Positions 1 to 7,247 of a stretch of 64,000 nucleotides of DNA are shown one piece after another (the stretch's first letter is position 1; every line of letters begins with the position of its first letter). The stretch is from Hymenobacter mucosus (GTDB taxonomy: Bacteria; Bacteroidota; Bacteroidia; Cytophagales; Hymenobacteraceae), in the NCBI RefSeq assembly GCF_900188255.1, contig NZ_FZNS01000003.1, positions 558,001 through 622,000 of the forward strand. Reading direction: 5' to 3'. Made by a program: the position numbers and the translations under genes. Below the pieces are notes generated by a model. That model was given only the letters and a program-made list of their open reading frames with translations. It was not told the DNA's origin and did no database searches.

Positions 1-270
1 TCCAACGGCGAAGTAAACCTAACCTTGACTGGTAAGGAAGCCTTTCGCCAGCAGGCCCAACAAGCGTTGCAATACTTCTCCCAGCGTGAGCAGCGCGTCA
101 CGAATTGGCAAGTAGCTGACAACCACGTGGAAGTGTCGCTAGACTATACCGCTGTTGCCGCCATTGACTTTCCCAATAGCCTGAAAGCCGGTGATACCCT
201 GCAGCTGCAAGGCAAGTCCGTTTTTCAGTTCGCTGATGGGCTGATTATTTCCATCGACGACATCAGCTAG
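1..270 (+). CDS. NTF2-like family protein, 5' end missing
   Basis: The reading frame is open from the first base of the window to a TAG at 268-270, so the gene starts upstream and only its last 89 codons are seen. A TTG at 25 is in frame, but the sequence before it (SNGEVNLT) reads as coding. The visible part has the alternating strand pattern of an NTF2/SnoaL-like fold: a helix with KEAFRQQAQQALQYF, then a strand around VTNWQVADNHVEVSLDYTA, and a final strand ending FADGLIISIDDIS, like the closing 'F.dG.I....d' of ester-cyclase-type NTF2 proteins. Function is unknown. It ends 29 bases before purD on the same strand and could be cotranscribed with it. The fold assignment is from residue pattern only. 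Confidence 0.6.
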   Translation, partial: SNGEVNLTLTGKEAFRQQAQQALQYFSQREQRVTNWQVADNHVEVSLDYTAVAAIDFPNSLKAGDTLQLQGKSVFQFADGLIISIDDIS

Positions 271-299
271 ACGCATCGCACGCCTAACTACCTATTCCT

Positions 300-1583
300 T
301 TGAGCAACAGCAATAAAACCATAGTACTTCTCGGCGGCGGAGCCCGTGAACACGCCATGGCGTGGAAGCTGACCCGCGACGGTGCCACGGTGCACGTACT
401 GCCCGGCAACGGCGGCATCCCGAACAGTCACCCCGAAATCAGTGCCACTGATTTCCCAGCCATCCAGAGCTTCTGCGAAGCCAATGGGGTGAAGCTCATT
501 GTGGTAGGGCCAGAGGCCCCGCTAGCGGCAGGCGTGACGGACTATTTCGCCGGTTCTGATATTCGCGTGTTTGGCCCCAGCCGGGCCGGCGCGACGTTGG
601 AAAGCTCCAAAGTGTGGAGCAAAGACTTCATGCGGCGGCATGGAGTAGCAACGGCCATGTCGTGGCAGTACCGCAGCGACAAGCTGGAGGAGGCCCGCGC
701 TAAGGCCACGGAGCTGGATGGACAAGTAGTAGTGAAGTATGATGGCCTAGCGGCCGGCAAAGGCGTGTACGTGTGCTCTTCCATTGAGGAGGCTCAAGCC
801 GCCTTAGACGATTTGCAGCAGCAACACACCGGCTGGTTTAGCTTCCTGCTGGAAGAAAAGTTGAGTGGCCCCGAGGTGAGCATCATTGGCATCACGGATG
901 GCAACCGCGTGCGGCTGCTGGCCCCGTCGCAGGACCACAAGCAACTGCTAGCCGGCGACCAAGGACCCAACACCGGCGGTATGGGCGCCTACTGCCCCGT
1001 GCCATTCTGCGATGACAATGTACTGGCCGCCATTCGCACCAGCATTGTGGACCCCACGTTGCTAGGCCTGCAGAACGAGCAGTTCGATTTCAAGGGCTTC
1101 CTGTACTTCGGCATCATGCTCACACCCCAGGGCCCGAAGCTGCTGGAATACAACGTGCGCCTCGGCGACCCAGAAGCAGAAGTGCTTCTGCCCGCCCTGG
1201 AGAGCAGCCTGCTGGAACTCATTGAGGCCACTCTGGATGGTACACTTCAGCAAACAGTGGTGCACCAGCGCCGTGGGTACTATGTGGGCGTGGTACTGGC
1301 TTCGGGTGGCTACCCCGCTGCCCAGTTCCCGACGGGCTTTCCAATTACTGGCCTAGACCAACTGCATCCGAGCATTTTGGCCTTCCACGGCGCTACCCGG
1401 CAGCAGGACGGTGAAATTCTTACCAGCGGTGGGCGGGTAATGGTGCTTGTAGGCCACGGTAATGAGCTGGAAGATGCTGTGAATCACGTGTATCGGGAAG
1501 CAGAAAGAGTTAAATTTAAGGATGTGTACATCCGTACCGATATCGGCCAGCGGCCGGAACCGACCCTTGCAGGAAACTGGTAA
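300..1583 (+). CDS. purD: Phosphoribosylamine--glycine ligase (GAR synthetase)
   Basis: ATP-grasp enzyme of purine synthesis, joining glycine to 5-phosphoribosylamine to give GAR. At 427 residues it has the usual family length. Visible family motifs are the N-terminal GGGAREHA, the GPEAPLAAG segment, the DGLAAGKGV nucleotide-binding loop near residue 148, GPNTGGMGAY near 225, and LLEYNVRLGDPEAEV near 283, which carries metal- and substrate-binding residues. The start used is TTG (MSNSNKTIVLLGGG); no better ATG lies upstream. The gene's last codons overlap the beginning of purN in another reading frame, so the two are almost certainly cotranscribed and perhaps translationally coupled. It acts in the cytosol. 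Confidence 0.95.
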   Translation: MSNSNKTIVLLGGGAREHAMAWKLTRDGATVHVLPGNGGIPNSHPEISATDFPAIQSFCEANGVKLIVVGPEAPLAAGVTDYFAGSDIRVFGPSRAGATLESSKVWSKDFMRRHGVATAMSWQYRSDKLEEARAKATELDGQVVVKYDGLAAGKGVYVCSSIEEAQAALDDLQQQHTGWFSFLLEEKLSGPEVSIIGITDGNRVRLLAPSQDHKQLLAGDQGPNTGGMGAYCPVPFCDDNVLAAIRTSIVDPTLLGLQNEQFDFKGFLYFGIMLTPQGPKLLEYNVRLGDPEAEVLLPALESSLLELIEATLDGTLQQTVVHQRRGYYVGVVLASGGYPAAQFPTGFPITGLDQLHPSILAFHGATRQQDGEILTSGGRVMVLVGHGNELEDAVNHVYREAERVKFKDVYIRTDIGQRPEPTLAGNW

Positions 1584-2283
1584 TTATAGCATCCGCAAAC
1601 AGCGCCTGGCCATTTTGCTGTCGGGCCGGGGCTCCAACATGGTAGCCCTGGTGCAGGCTGTGCAACACGGCGTACTGCAGAACCTGGCCGAAGTAGCCGT
1701 GGTGTTCAGCAACAAGCCTGATGCCCCTGGTCTAGAAACCGCAGCGGCCATGGGCTGCCCTACTGCCAGCCTCAGCAGCCAGGGCCGCAAGCGAGTGGAG
1801 TTCGACGCCGAGGTGGTAGAGGTGCTGGGCCACTATCAGCCCGACTACGTGGTGCTGGCCGGCTACATGCGCATCCTGTCGCCCACGTTCATTCGGGCGT
1901 TTGCCGGGCGCATCCTCAACATTCATCCCGCCGATACGCATCAGCACCAGGGCCTACACGCCTACGAGTGGGCTTTCGAAAATCAGTTGTCGGAAACCAA
2001 AATCACCGTGCATTTGGTTGATGAGGGCCTAGACACTGGACCTATTCTTGCGCAGCACCCCGTTGGCCTACAGGGCGCTGACACCCTAAGCGAAGTAGAG
2101 CGCCGCGGTTTAGCCGTGGAGCACTTTTTGTACGCCGATACGTTAGCCCGCCTTATTCGAGGGGAGCTACCCGCCACGACCTCCGAAATGGCCGCTACGG
2201 CAGCTGTTTCACCTACCACCCCCGAACCTCTGCTGCCTTTCTCTGCTAGTTCTTCTCCGCAAGGGGAAGCAACCGGGGGCTAG
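1567..2283 (+). CDS. purN: Phosphoribosylglycinamide formyltransferase (GAR transformylase)
   Basis: Uses 10-formyl-tetrahydrofolate to formylate GAR. The catalytic set is present: NIHPAD supplies the Asn and His, and DEGLDTGPIL supplies the Asp. The N-terminal LAILLSGRGSNMV is the phosphate-binding region. The start is uncertain. The frame is open to at least 1522, inside purD, but the family begins close to LAILLSG. I chose the TTG at 1567 (then QETGNYSIRKQRLAILLSG), which overlaps purD by 17 bases. The protein has a low-complexity C-terminal tail of about 40 residues (from about GELPATTSEM to SPQGEATGG) beyond the usual domain. The DNA of that tail resembles the palindromic element at 3934-4070, so it may be a repeat insertion read through as protein. 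Confidence 0.9.
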   Translation: MQETGNYSIRKQRLAILLSGRGSNMVALVQAVQHGVLQNLAEVAVVFSNKPDAPGLETAAAMGCPTASLSSQGRKRVEFDAEVVEVLGHYQPDYVVLAGYMRILSPTFIRAFAGRILNIHPADTHQHQGLHAYEWAFENQLSETKITVHLVDEGLDTGPILAQHPVGLQGADTLSEVERRGLAVEHFLYADTLARLIRGELPATTSEMAATAAVSPTTPEPLLPFSASSSPQGEATGG

Positions 2284-2389
2284 GTCTATTGTCCACCTCA
2301 CCTCCCGATGCACCAACGTCCCGTTGGTGTTACACTTACCATCCCGGTAGCGGGTTTTCACTGCTCGTTACCCCTTCTCGATACTTCCC

Positions 2390-3898
2390 ATGTGCGGAAT
2401 TGTAGGTTTTTACGGCCCCGATGACGTTGCCCACGACATCGTATTCGGTCTTACCGCGTTGCAACACCGCGGCCAGGACGCGGCCGGCATAGCCACCTTC
2501 GACGATAACTTTCACCTTTGCAAAGGCAATGGTCTGATTTCCGACGTGTTCCGTCCTAAACGGCTCAAGAAGCTGAAGGGCAACATTGGTATCGGCCACG
2601 CCCGCTACACCACCCAGGGCTCCAACGATGCGGAGCTGGCGCAGCCGTTTACCACCAGCTACCCCTTTGGGCTGGCCATGGTGCACAACGGCAACGTTAT
2701 CAACTTCCGCTCGGCCGCCAAGCGTCTGCACGAGAAGTACCACGTGCTGCCCAAGACCAGCAACGACTTGGAGCTGATCATGTATACGTTTGCTTCGGAG
2801 CTTCGCCTAAAGAACCTCGACAACCTCTCGGTTATCGACATCTTCGACGCTGTAGAGACGACTCAGGAGCTGGTGAAAGGGGCCTATGCTACCATCACCG
2901 TTATTGCCGGGCATGGTCTGCTGGCGTTCAACGACCCGCTGGGCATTCGGCCGCTGGTGCTGGGCCGCCGCGAAACCGAAAACGGGCCCATCTACGCTTT
3001 CGCCTCCGAAAGCACCTGCTTCGACTACCTCGGGTTTGAGTTCATTAAGAACGTAGGCCCCGGTCAGGCCATCTTCATCGACAAAGACTTCAAGGTTCAC
3101 TACAAGAACCCCTACGCGCAGCCCAAGGCGTTTTGCGTGTTTGAGCACATTTACTTTGCCCGCGAAGACTCTACCATCCACGGCCGCCTAGTAGCCCGGG
3201 AGCGGGTGCGCTTGGGTAAGATGCTGGCGAAGAAAGTCATTGCCTCGGGTATTCAGCCCGATATGGTGATTGACGTGCCGTCTTCGGGATACTTCTCGGC
3301 TTCTGGCCTAGCCGAAGCCATTGGGGTGCCCTACCGCCGGGCCATGGTGAAGAACAACCACATGGGCCGTTCCTTTATTGTGAGCAGCCAGGCCGGCCGC
3401 GAGGACATCGTGAAGAAGAAGCTGAACCCCATCCGGGAGTTTGTAGCGGGCAAGAAGATTGCCGTGGTGGATGACAGCATCGTGCGGGGCACTACATCCC
3501 GCCGCATTGTGCGTATTCTGCGCGAGGCGGGAGCAGCGGAGGTGTACTTCATCAGCAGCGCGCCACCCATCATTTCGCCGTGCATCTACGGCATTGATAT
3601 GGCCATGAGCACCGAGCTGATTGCCGCCAATTACACAGAGGAGGAAATCTGCCGCTACATTGAGGCCGACAAGGTGATCTATCAATCAATAGAGGATTTG
3701 CAAGAGCTGTTCTCTGAAGATCGGGGCCACGGCGGCAGCTGCTTTGCTTGCTTCACGGGCAAGTACCCTACCGGCGACGTAACCAAGTATCTGCGCCACA
3801 TTCAAGAGGAACGCCAGAGCCACCGTGGCGACAAAAAAGGCGACGCCAACACGGTACCGTCCGTGAGTGCTAAGGCTCCCGAGCCAACGGAACATTAA
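2390..3898 (+). CDS. purF: Amidophosphoribosyltransferase
   Basis: First committed step of purine synthesis: moves the amide nitrogen of glutamine onto PRPP. The protein starts MCGIVGFYG, so the nucleophile is Cys2, exposed by Met removal, with no propeptide. The PRPP loop VVDDSIVRGTTSRR lies near residue 360. All four cysteines expected for a Bacillus-type [4Fe-4S] cluster appear to be present: one before VFEHIYFARED, one in SPCIYGIDM, and two in GGSCFACFTGKYP. This is therefore likely the oxygen-sensitive cluster-containing class. The ATG at 2390 is unambiguous. It follows purN after about 105 bases. The last 30 residues are a hydrophilic tail. Confidence 0.96.
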   Translation: MCGIVGFYGPDDVAHDIVFGLTALQHRGQDAAGIATFDDNFHLCKGNGLISDVFRPKRLKKLKGNIGIGHARYTTQGSNDAELAQPFTTSYPFGLAMVHNGNVINFRSAAKRLHEKYHVLPKTSNDLELIMYTFASELRLKNLDNLSVIDIFDAVETTQELVKGAYATITVIAGHGLLAFNDPLGIRPLVLGRRETENGPIYAFASESTCFDYLGFEFIKNVGPGQAIFIDKDFKVHYKNPYAQPKAFCVFEHIYFAREDSTIHGRLVARERVRLGKMLAKKVIASGIQPDMVIDVPSSGYFSASGLAEAIGVPYRRAMVKNNHMGRSFIVSSQAGREDIVKKKLNPIREFVAGKKIAVVDDSIVRGTTSRRIVRILREAGAAEVYFISSAPPIISPCIYGIDMAMSTELIAANYTEEEICRYIEADKVIYQSIEDLQELFSEDRGHGGSCFACFTGKYPTGDVTKYLRHIQEERQSHRGDKKGDANTVPSVSAKAPEPTEH

Positions 3899-3933
3899 CC
3901 CGATGCAGAACGGTCTAGAACTAAGTTAGAAGG

Positions 3934-4070
3934 CTAGTTGCCTTCCCCAGCGGAGGAGGGACTAGGGGTGGTTGACTAATCGTTGAACATCCTTTAAAGA
4001 CTAGTTCTAGTCTTTGTTCTAGAACACATTAACCACCCCTAGCTCCTCTTCTGCTGAGAGGGGGAACTAG
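3934..4070. repeat. Long nested palindromic element between purF and purM
   Basis: This gap is a large imperfect inverted repeat. The left arm (3934-3975) reads roughly CTAGTTGCCTTCCCC, then ACTAGGGGTGGTTGA. The right arm (4029-4070) is its complement, with TTAACCACCCCTAG and ending GGGGGAACTAG. Nested in the middle is a perfect 9-bp-arm hairpin (AAAGACTAG, two-base loop, CTAGTCTTT) at 3996-4015, followed by the 10-bp palindrome GTTCTAGAAC at 4016-4025. It codes for nothing evident. It could be a REP/MITE-type dispersed repeat, a cruciform, or an RNA structure that tunes purM expression. A related but degenerate sequence appears at the 3' end of purN. Confidence 0.75.
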
Positions 4071-4100
4071 CTTTTAGCTTGCCTAACCCTAGCGTTTCAT

Positions 4101-5207
4101 ATGTCATCTTCTCAGAAACCCGCCGGCTACGACATCGACCTCGGCAACGAATGCTCCCGCAACGCTTACGCTTGGTCGAAGAAGACCTTTGCCAACCGCG
4201 CCGGTAAGCCCGGCGAGGCAGCCCAGGACCTCGACGGCGGTTTTGCCAACGAAATTCGCTTCGGTAACGCCCGCCTAGGTATTTCCTCGGATGGCATTGG
4301 GACCAAGATTGAGGTAGCAGAGCGGGTAGGAAAGTTTGATACGCTGGGCTACGACCTAGTAGCCATGACGGCCGACGACCTCATCGTCGGCGGTTTCGTA
4401 CCCACCAACCTCAGCAACATCATCGACGTGAATACCCTCGACTACGAGGTGATTGACGAGATGATGCGCGGCCTGCACGATGCCTGCAACTTCGCGGAAG
4501 TAGCCATTACGGGCGGAGAAATTGCCGAGCTGGGCAACCGAATTGGCGGCTGGCCGGGCGCTAAAATGAACTTCAACTGGTGCTCCACGGCCATCGGCAG
4601 CCTCCACCCCAGCCTAGAGCGCCCCTTAAGTGGGGCAGGCGTGCAAGCTGGCCAAGCGGTAGTAGCACTCCGCTCGCCTAGCTTCCGCTCCAACGGTTTC
4701 TCGCTGGCGCGCCGTACGTTGCAAAACCTATTCGGCGACAATTGGCACTCGGCCCCTTACGATGGTCTAGATGCTACGCCTCATGGCAACGCTGGTCATA
4801 CCTGGGGTGAAGTGCTGCTGGCACCTTCGCTTATTTACTCGCCCGGCGTGGCGCGGGTGCTAGATGCTGGCTTGCCGCTCTATGCCGCCGCTCACATCAC
4901 CGGCGGCGGTATTGCTGATAACTTCAAGCGTGTGCTTAAAAACGGCGTGGGCGCCGAGCTAACCAACCTGTTTGAGCCCTTGCCCGCTATGCAGAAGCTC
5001 ACGGAGCTGGCCGGTATTACCCCCGCCGATGCTTACCTCTACTGGAATATGGGGAACGGCATGCTTCTCGTCACCGACGAAGCGCAGGCCGAAGCCGTGG
5101 CTGCTCACCTGCAAGCTCAGGGCTACGAAGCGCAAGTAGCTGGCCGCATCACCGCCGAGCCGGGCATCCGGCTGAAGGTAGGGGCGGGCGAGTTGAGCTA
5201 CGAATAG
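4101..5207 (+). CDS. purM: Phosphoribosylformylglycinamidine cyclo-ligase (AIR synthetase)
   Basis: ATP-dependent ring closure of FGAM to AIR, the fifth step of the pathway begun by the three pur genes upstream. It has 368 residues, slightly longer than the usual 340-350. Family features are the N-terminal SSDGIGTKIEVA segment, MTADDLIVGG (the usual 'DDl...GA.P' region), ITGGEIAELG, SFRSNGFSLARR and AAHITGGGIADNFKR. It belongs to the PurM/PurL dimeric ATP-binding superfamily and is cytosolic. The ATG at 4101 follows the palindromic element by 30 bases, so the element lies within its leader. No enzyme for the FGAM step (purL) is in the window. Confidence 0.94.
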   Translation: MSSSQKPAGYDIDLGNECSRNAYAWSKKTFANRAGKPGEAAQDLDGGFANEIRFGNARLGISSDGIGTKIEVAERVGKFDTLGYDLVAMTADDLIVGGFVPTNLSNIIDVNTLDYEVIDEMMRGLHDACNFAEVAITGGEIAELGNRIGGWPGAKMNFNWCSTAIGSLHPSLERPLSGAGVQAGQAVVALRSPSFRSNGFSLARRTLQNLFGDNWHSAPYDGLDATPHGNAGHTWGEVLLAPSLIYSPGVARVLDAGLPLYAAAHITGGGIADNFKRVLKNGVGAELTNLFEPLPAMQKLTELAGITPADAYLYWNMGNGMLLVTDEAQAEAVAAHLQAQGYEAQVAGRITAEPGIRLKVGAGELSYE

Positions 5208-5223
5208 AAGGAGCCCAAGCCAG

Positions 5224-5535
5224 ATGGTACAAAGGTGGCTAGAGCTTTGGTTTGAGTTGCCACCACCTGACGGCCCAGCCTTCGAAGCAGAACTGCGCAA
5301 GGAGATAGGTGCTGGTCATCTGCTAGAAGGCGTCAGGACTTTAGCCGTAGGCAAAAGCGCCGCAAACGACGATGTACTGTTTCAGCTATTCGATACTGAA
5401 TACGAGTACGCATTAGTGCATCTGACGTGGAATGGCAAACGCGAAGGGCAGAACAATTGGCCTTACACGCAGCTGTACAAAACCTGGGACGATTTCTTGA
5501 TCGAGCGTATGACAGGTGATAATTCAAGCCAGTAA
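5224..5535 (+). CDS. Small hypothetical protein downstream of purM
   Basis: A 103-residue soluble protein (MVQRWLELWFELPPPDG...) that I do not recognise by family. It is tryptophan- and acid-rich, with EYEYALVHLTWNGK and NNWPYTQLYKTWDDF, and has no signal peptide or membrane segment. It begins 16 bases after purM on the same strand, so it is probably the last gene of that transcript. Its TAA stop lies inside the strong bidirectional hairpin at 5531-5580. Coding is likely because the composition and spacing fit its neighbours. Function is unknown. Confidence 0.65.
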   Translation: MVQRWLELWFELPPPDGPAFEAELRKEIGAGHLLEGVRTLAVGKSAANDDVLFQLFDTEYEYALVHLTWNGKREGQNNWPYTQLYKTWDDFLIERMTGDNSSQ

Positions 5536-5580
5536 AAGCAGAGGCCTCCCTGAGAATTCAGGGAGGCCTCTGCTTTTACT
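5531..5580. terminator. Bidirectional hairpin terminator with 23-bp perfect arms
   Basis: Perfect inverted repeat with arms of 23 bp and a 4-base loop (GAAT). Arms begin AGTAAAAGCAGAGG and end CCTCTGCTTTTACT, giving A/T tracts on both sides. It lies between convergent genes (5224-5535 plus, 5595-5804 minus) and includes the stop codon of the first. Confidence 0.9.
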
Positions 5581-5594
5581 AGAGCCGGCGCAGG

Positions 5595-5804
5595 TCACGC
5601 TGGCTCAATATCGAATCCTGCCTGAGCCACAGATTTCATAATCAGCTCGGGAATAGGGTTCTCGCCTTCCACCGTGAGAATCTTATCGGGGCTATTTGTG
5701 TCCACGTTCCACTTTTCTACGCTGGCTTCGGCGTCGAGGAAGGGCGTAACGGCGCGCACGCAGTTGCCACAGTTGATGCTGGTCTTAAACTTCAAGGTTG
5801 ACAT
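5595..5804 (-). CDS. Heavy-metal-associated (HMA) domain protein
   Basis: A 69-residue single-domain protein with the ferredoxin-like HMA fold: STLKFKTSINCGNCVRAVTPFL, then a central DTNSPDKILTVEGEN strand, then LIMKSVAQAGFDIEP. The CGNC at residues 12-15 is a CxxC metal-binding motif. Such small proteins usually carry or sense Cu(I) or other soft metals in the cytosol. The usual M/T-x-C-x-x-C start of the motif is INCGNC here, so metal preference cannot be read from sequence. No P-type ATPase or metal regulator lies next to it. It is convergent with 5224-5535 and shares its terminator. Confidence 0.85.
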   Translation of the reverse strand: MSTLKFKTSINCGNCVRAVTPFLDAEASVEKWNVDTNSPDKILTVEGENPIPELIMKSVAQAGFDIEPA

Positions 5805-5884
5805 GCTTATAATTGTTGGGGCCGCAGTGGCGGCCTAGGAGAGCGGCCGGCGGCAGGTGAGTTGCTAGTACAACGAATACGGAG

Positions 5885-5892
5885 CAAAAGTA
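5885..5892 (-). promoter_or_regulatory. Candidate Bacteroidota -7 box for the HMA gene
   Basis: On the minus strand this reads TACTTTTG, matching TAnnTTTG. It lies about 80 bases before the HMA start. I see no matching TTG -33 element at 19-21 bases, so support is weak. Confidence 0.3.
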
Positions 5893-5980
5893 GCTACTGC
5901 TATAGGCCTAGCAGGTACAGGCTTTAGTCGGAGGAGTGCAGAGTTTTGCCTTATTTAGCTCTACACTAGTAGCACGCACA

Positions 5981-6514
5981 ATGGATAAGAAAGAATTCTG
6001 GCAATTGATAGATTCAGCCAAAAAGGCTTCGGGTGGCGACCAGGGACTGCAGGAGAAAGAGCTAATCAGCAGCCTGGAGAAGTACGCGCCCGAAGAGATA
6101 ATTGACTTTGAGTGCCTTCTGTGCGAGTGCCTAATTGAGGCCGATGACTTTGGTATTATGGCTGCTCAAAAGATCCTCGACGGCTACGTGTCCGACGACA
6201 GCTATTTGTATTTTCGGTGCTGGCTGGTTGGGCAAGGGGAAAGCATTTTCAAAGCCGCACTGGATAAGCCCGACACGCTGGCAGCCGTCCTTGATGCCCC
6301 ATACCAAGACTTTGAGGAGCTTCTATCAGTTGCAACTACGGCTTTTCAAAAGCGCACTGGCAAAGAAGAGGAAGACGAAACCTTCCCTAGGGAAATAGCG
6401 GCTTCCCGCGGACTGGATTATGATTCGGATTCGTTCACTAAGGGCGAAGATTGGACTGAAAGCCAGTTGCCGAAGTTGCTGCCTAAGCTTTGGAAGAAGT
6501 TTGGATCAGCGTAG
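5981..6514 (+). CDS. DUF4240 domain protein
   Basis: A 177-residue cytosolic protein starting MDKKEFWQLIDSAKKASGG, the typical opening of the DUF4240 family. Other features are an acidic helical middle (EKYAPEEIIDFECLLCE), a YLYFRCWLVGQGESIF segment and a lysine-rich end (LPKLLPKLWKKFGSA). The molecular function of DUF4240 is unknown; members often occur in variable regions of genomes. I chose the ATG at 5981 over an upstream in-frame start because the family begins at MDK. It is followed after one base by 6516-7193, so the two form a tight pair. Confidence 0.75.
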   Translation: MDKKEFWQLIDSAKKASGGDQGLQEKELISSLEKYAPEEIIDFECLLCECLIEADDFGIMAAQKILDGYVSDDSYLYFRCWLVGQGESIFKAALDKPDTLAAVLDAPYQDFEELLSVATTAFQKRTGKEEEDETFPREIAASRGLDYDSDSFTKGEDWTESQLPKLLPKLWKKFGSA

Positions 6515-6515
6515 T

Positions 6516-7193
6516 ATGTCTATGTCTTATCCGTTGGAAAAGTGGGTTTGGACAGAGAATGATTTTGAACAAATGAGCTGGCATGATGCTCGCATATATG
6601 CCGTACAATTTGGTAAGGATATCAGCTTCGATATTGACTACATATTTGAGTGGATTCAGTTGGATAAAGACGATTTCTTCTCATTCGTAGTGGCTCCAGC
6701 TACACTCGTATTTCCCGAGCCATCATTTGTGTCTATGGATATAGACATTAGGCTAAGTAAAGAGATAGAAATAGAGGATATAAGTCGTCGAGTCTCAGCA
6801 ACTGGTGAAACTAAGTGGCATATCCAAACGCACCAGGGAAACATCGTGATTACAGCCCCCGCCTTCCGACAGATTGTTCGGCGCGCTCCAACCCAGCAAA
6901 CTGGGCAGCAGGTGTTACCTGAAGAACGGGGGCTTCCCAGCTTTAGTACAGTACCTGACCCTTCCTCGGTAGAGTCAGCAGAAGTGCGAGAAATAAAGGC
7001 GGCTGACTTCGCTTTGCGCCAAAAAGCCGCGAGCTTGCGGCGACTCCGTCGCCAATTAGAAGCACTACTGGAACAACGTAATGCCGGAGTGTTGGAAGTG
7101 AAACAGTATCTGCAAGAAAAGCGGCTGCTGGAAGCAAGAATCAGCCAGTTGAAAATAGAATTAGAGGAAACGGGCTGGCAAGGGAATTATTGA
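6516..7193 (+). CDS. Hypothetical protein with C-terminal coiled coil
   Basis: A 225-residue protein. Residues 1-115 form a domain opening YPLEKWVWTENDFEQMSWHDARIYA..., with the pattern 'W...DFe.MsWHDa.Iya..f...IsFDIDYIfeWi' that recurs in uncharacterised Bacteroidota proteins. Residues about 155-220 are a charged coiled coil (LRRLRRQLEALLEQR, VKQYLQEKRLLEARIS). There is no signal peptide. The start at 6516 lies one base after the stop of the DUF4240 gene, which argues for cotranscription and coupled translation. The coding sequence is more AT-rich than its neighbours (for example 6590-6800), a possible sign of transfer. It could be an immunity-type or regulatory protein, but nothing proves this. 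Confidence 0.65.
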   Translation: MSMSYPLEKWVWTENDFEQMSWHDARIYAVQFGKDISFDIDYIFEWIQLDKDDFFSFVVAPATLVFPEPSFVSMDIDIRLSKEIEIEDISRRVSATGETKWHIQTHQGNIVITAPAFRQIVRRAPTQQTGQQVLPEERGLPSFSTVPDPSSVESAEVREIKAADFALRQKAASLRRLRRQLEALLEQRNAGVLEVKQYLQEKRLLEARISQLKIELEETGWQGNY

Positions 7194-7199
7194 AAAGTG

Positions 7200-7233
7200 C
7201 GAAGGCCTGACTGTTATAACAGTCAGGCCTTCG
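7200..7233. terminator. Bidirectional hairpin terminator
   Basis: Perfect palindrome with 17-bp arms and no loop beyond the turn (CGAAGGCCTGACTGTTA followed by its complement), preceded by AAAAGTG. It separates the plus-strand hypothetical gene from the convergent nicotinate phosphoribosyltransferase gene. Confidence 0.8.
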
Positions 7234-7247
7234 TGAATACGGATGCC

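Noticed and set aside
1522..1566. Upstream GTG start for purN at 1522
   Set aside because: It would add residues coded within purD with no family match; a start near LAILLSGRG is more likely.
2284..2389. Purine riboswitch before purF
   Set aside because: I could not find the conserved three-way-junction core; the 105 bases show no convincing aptamer.
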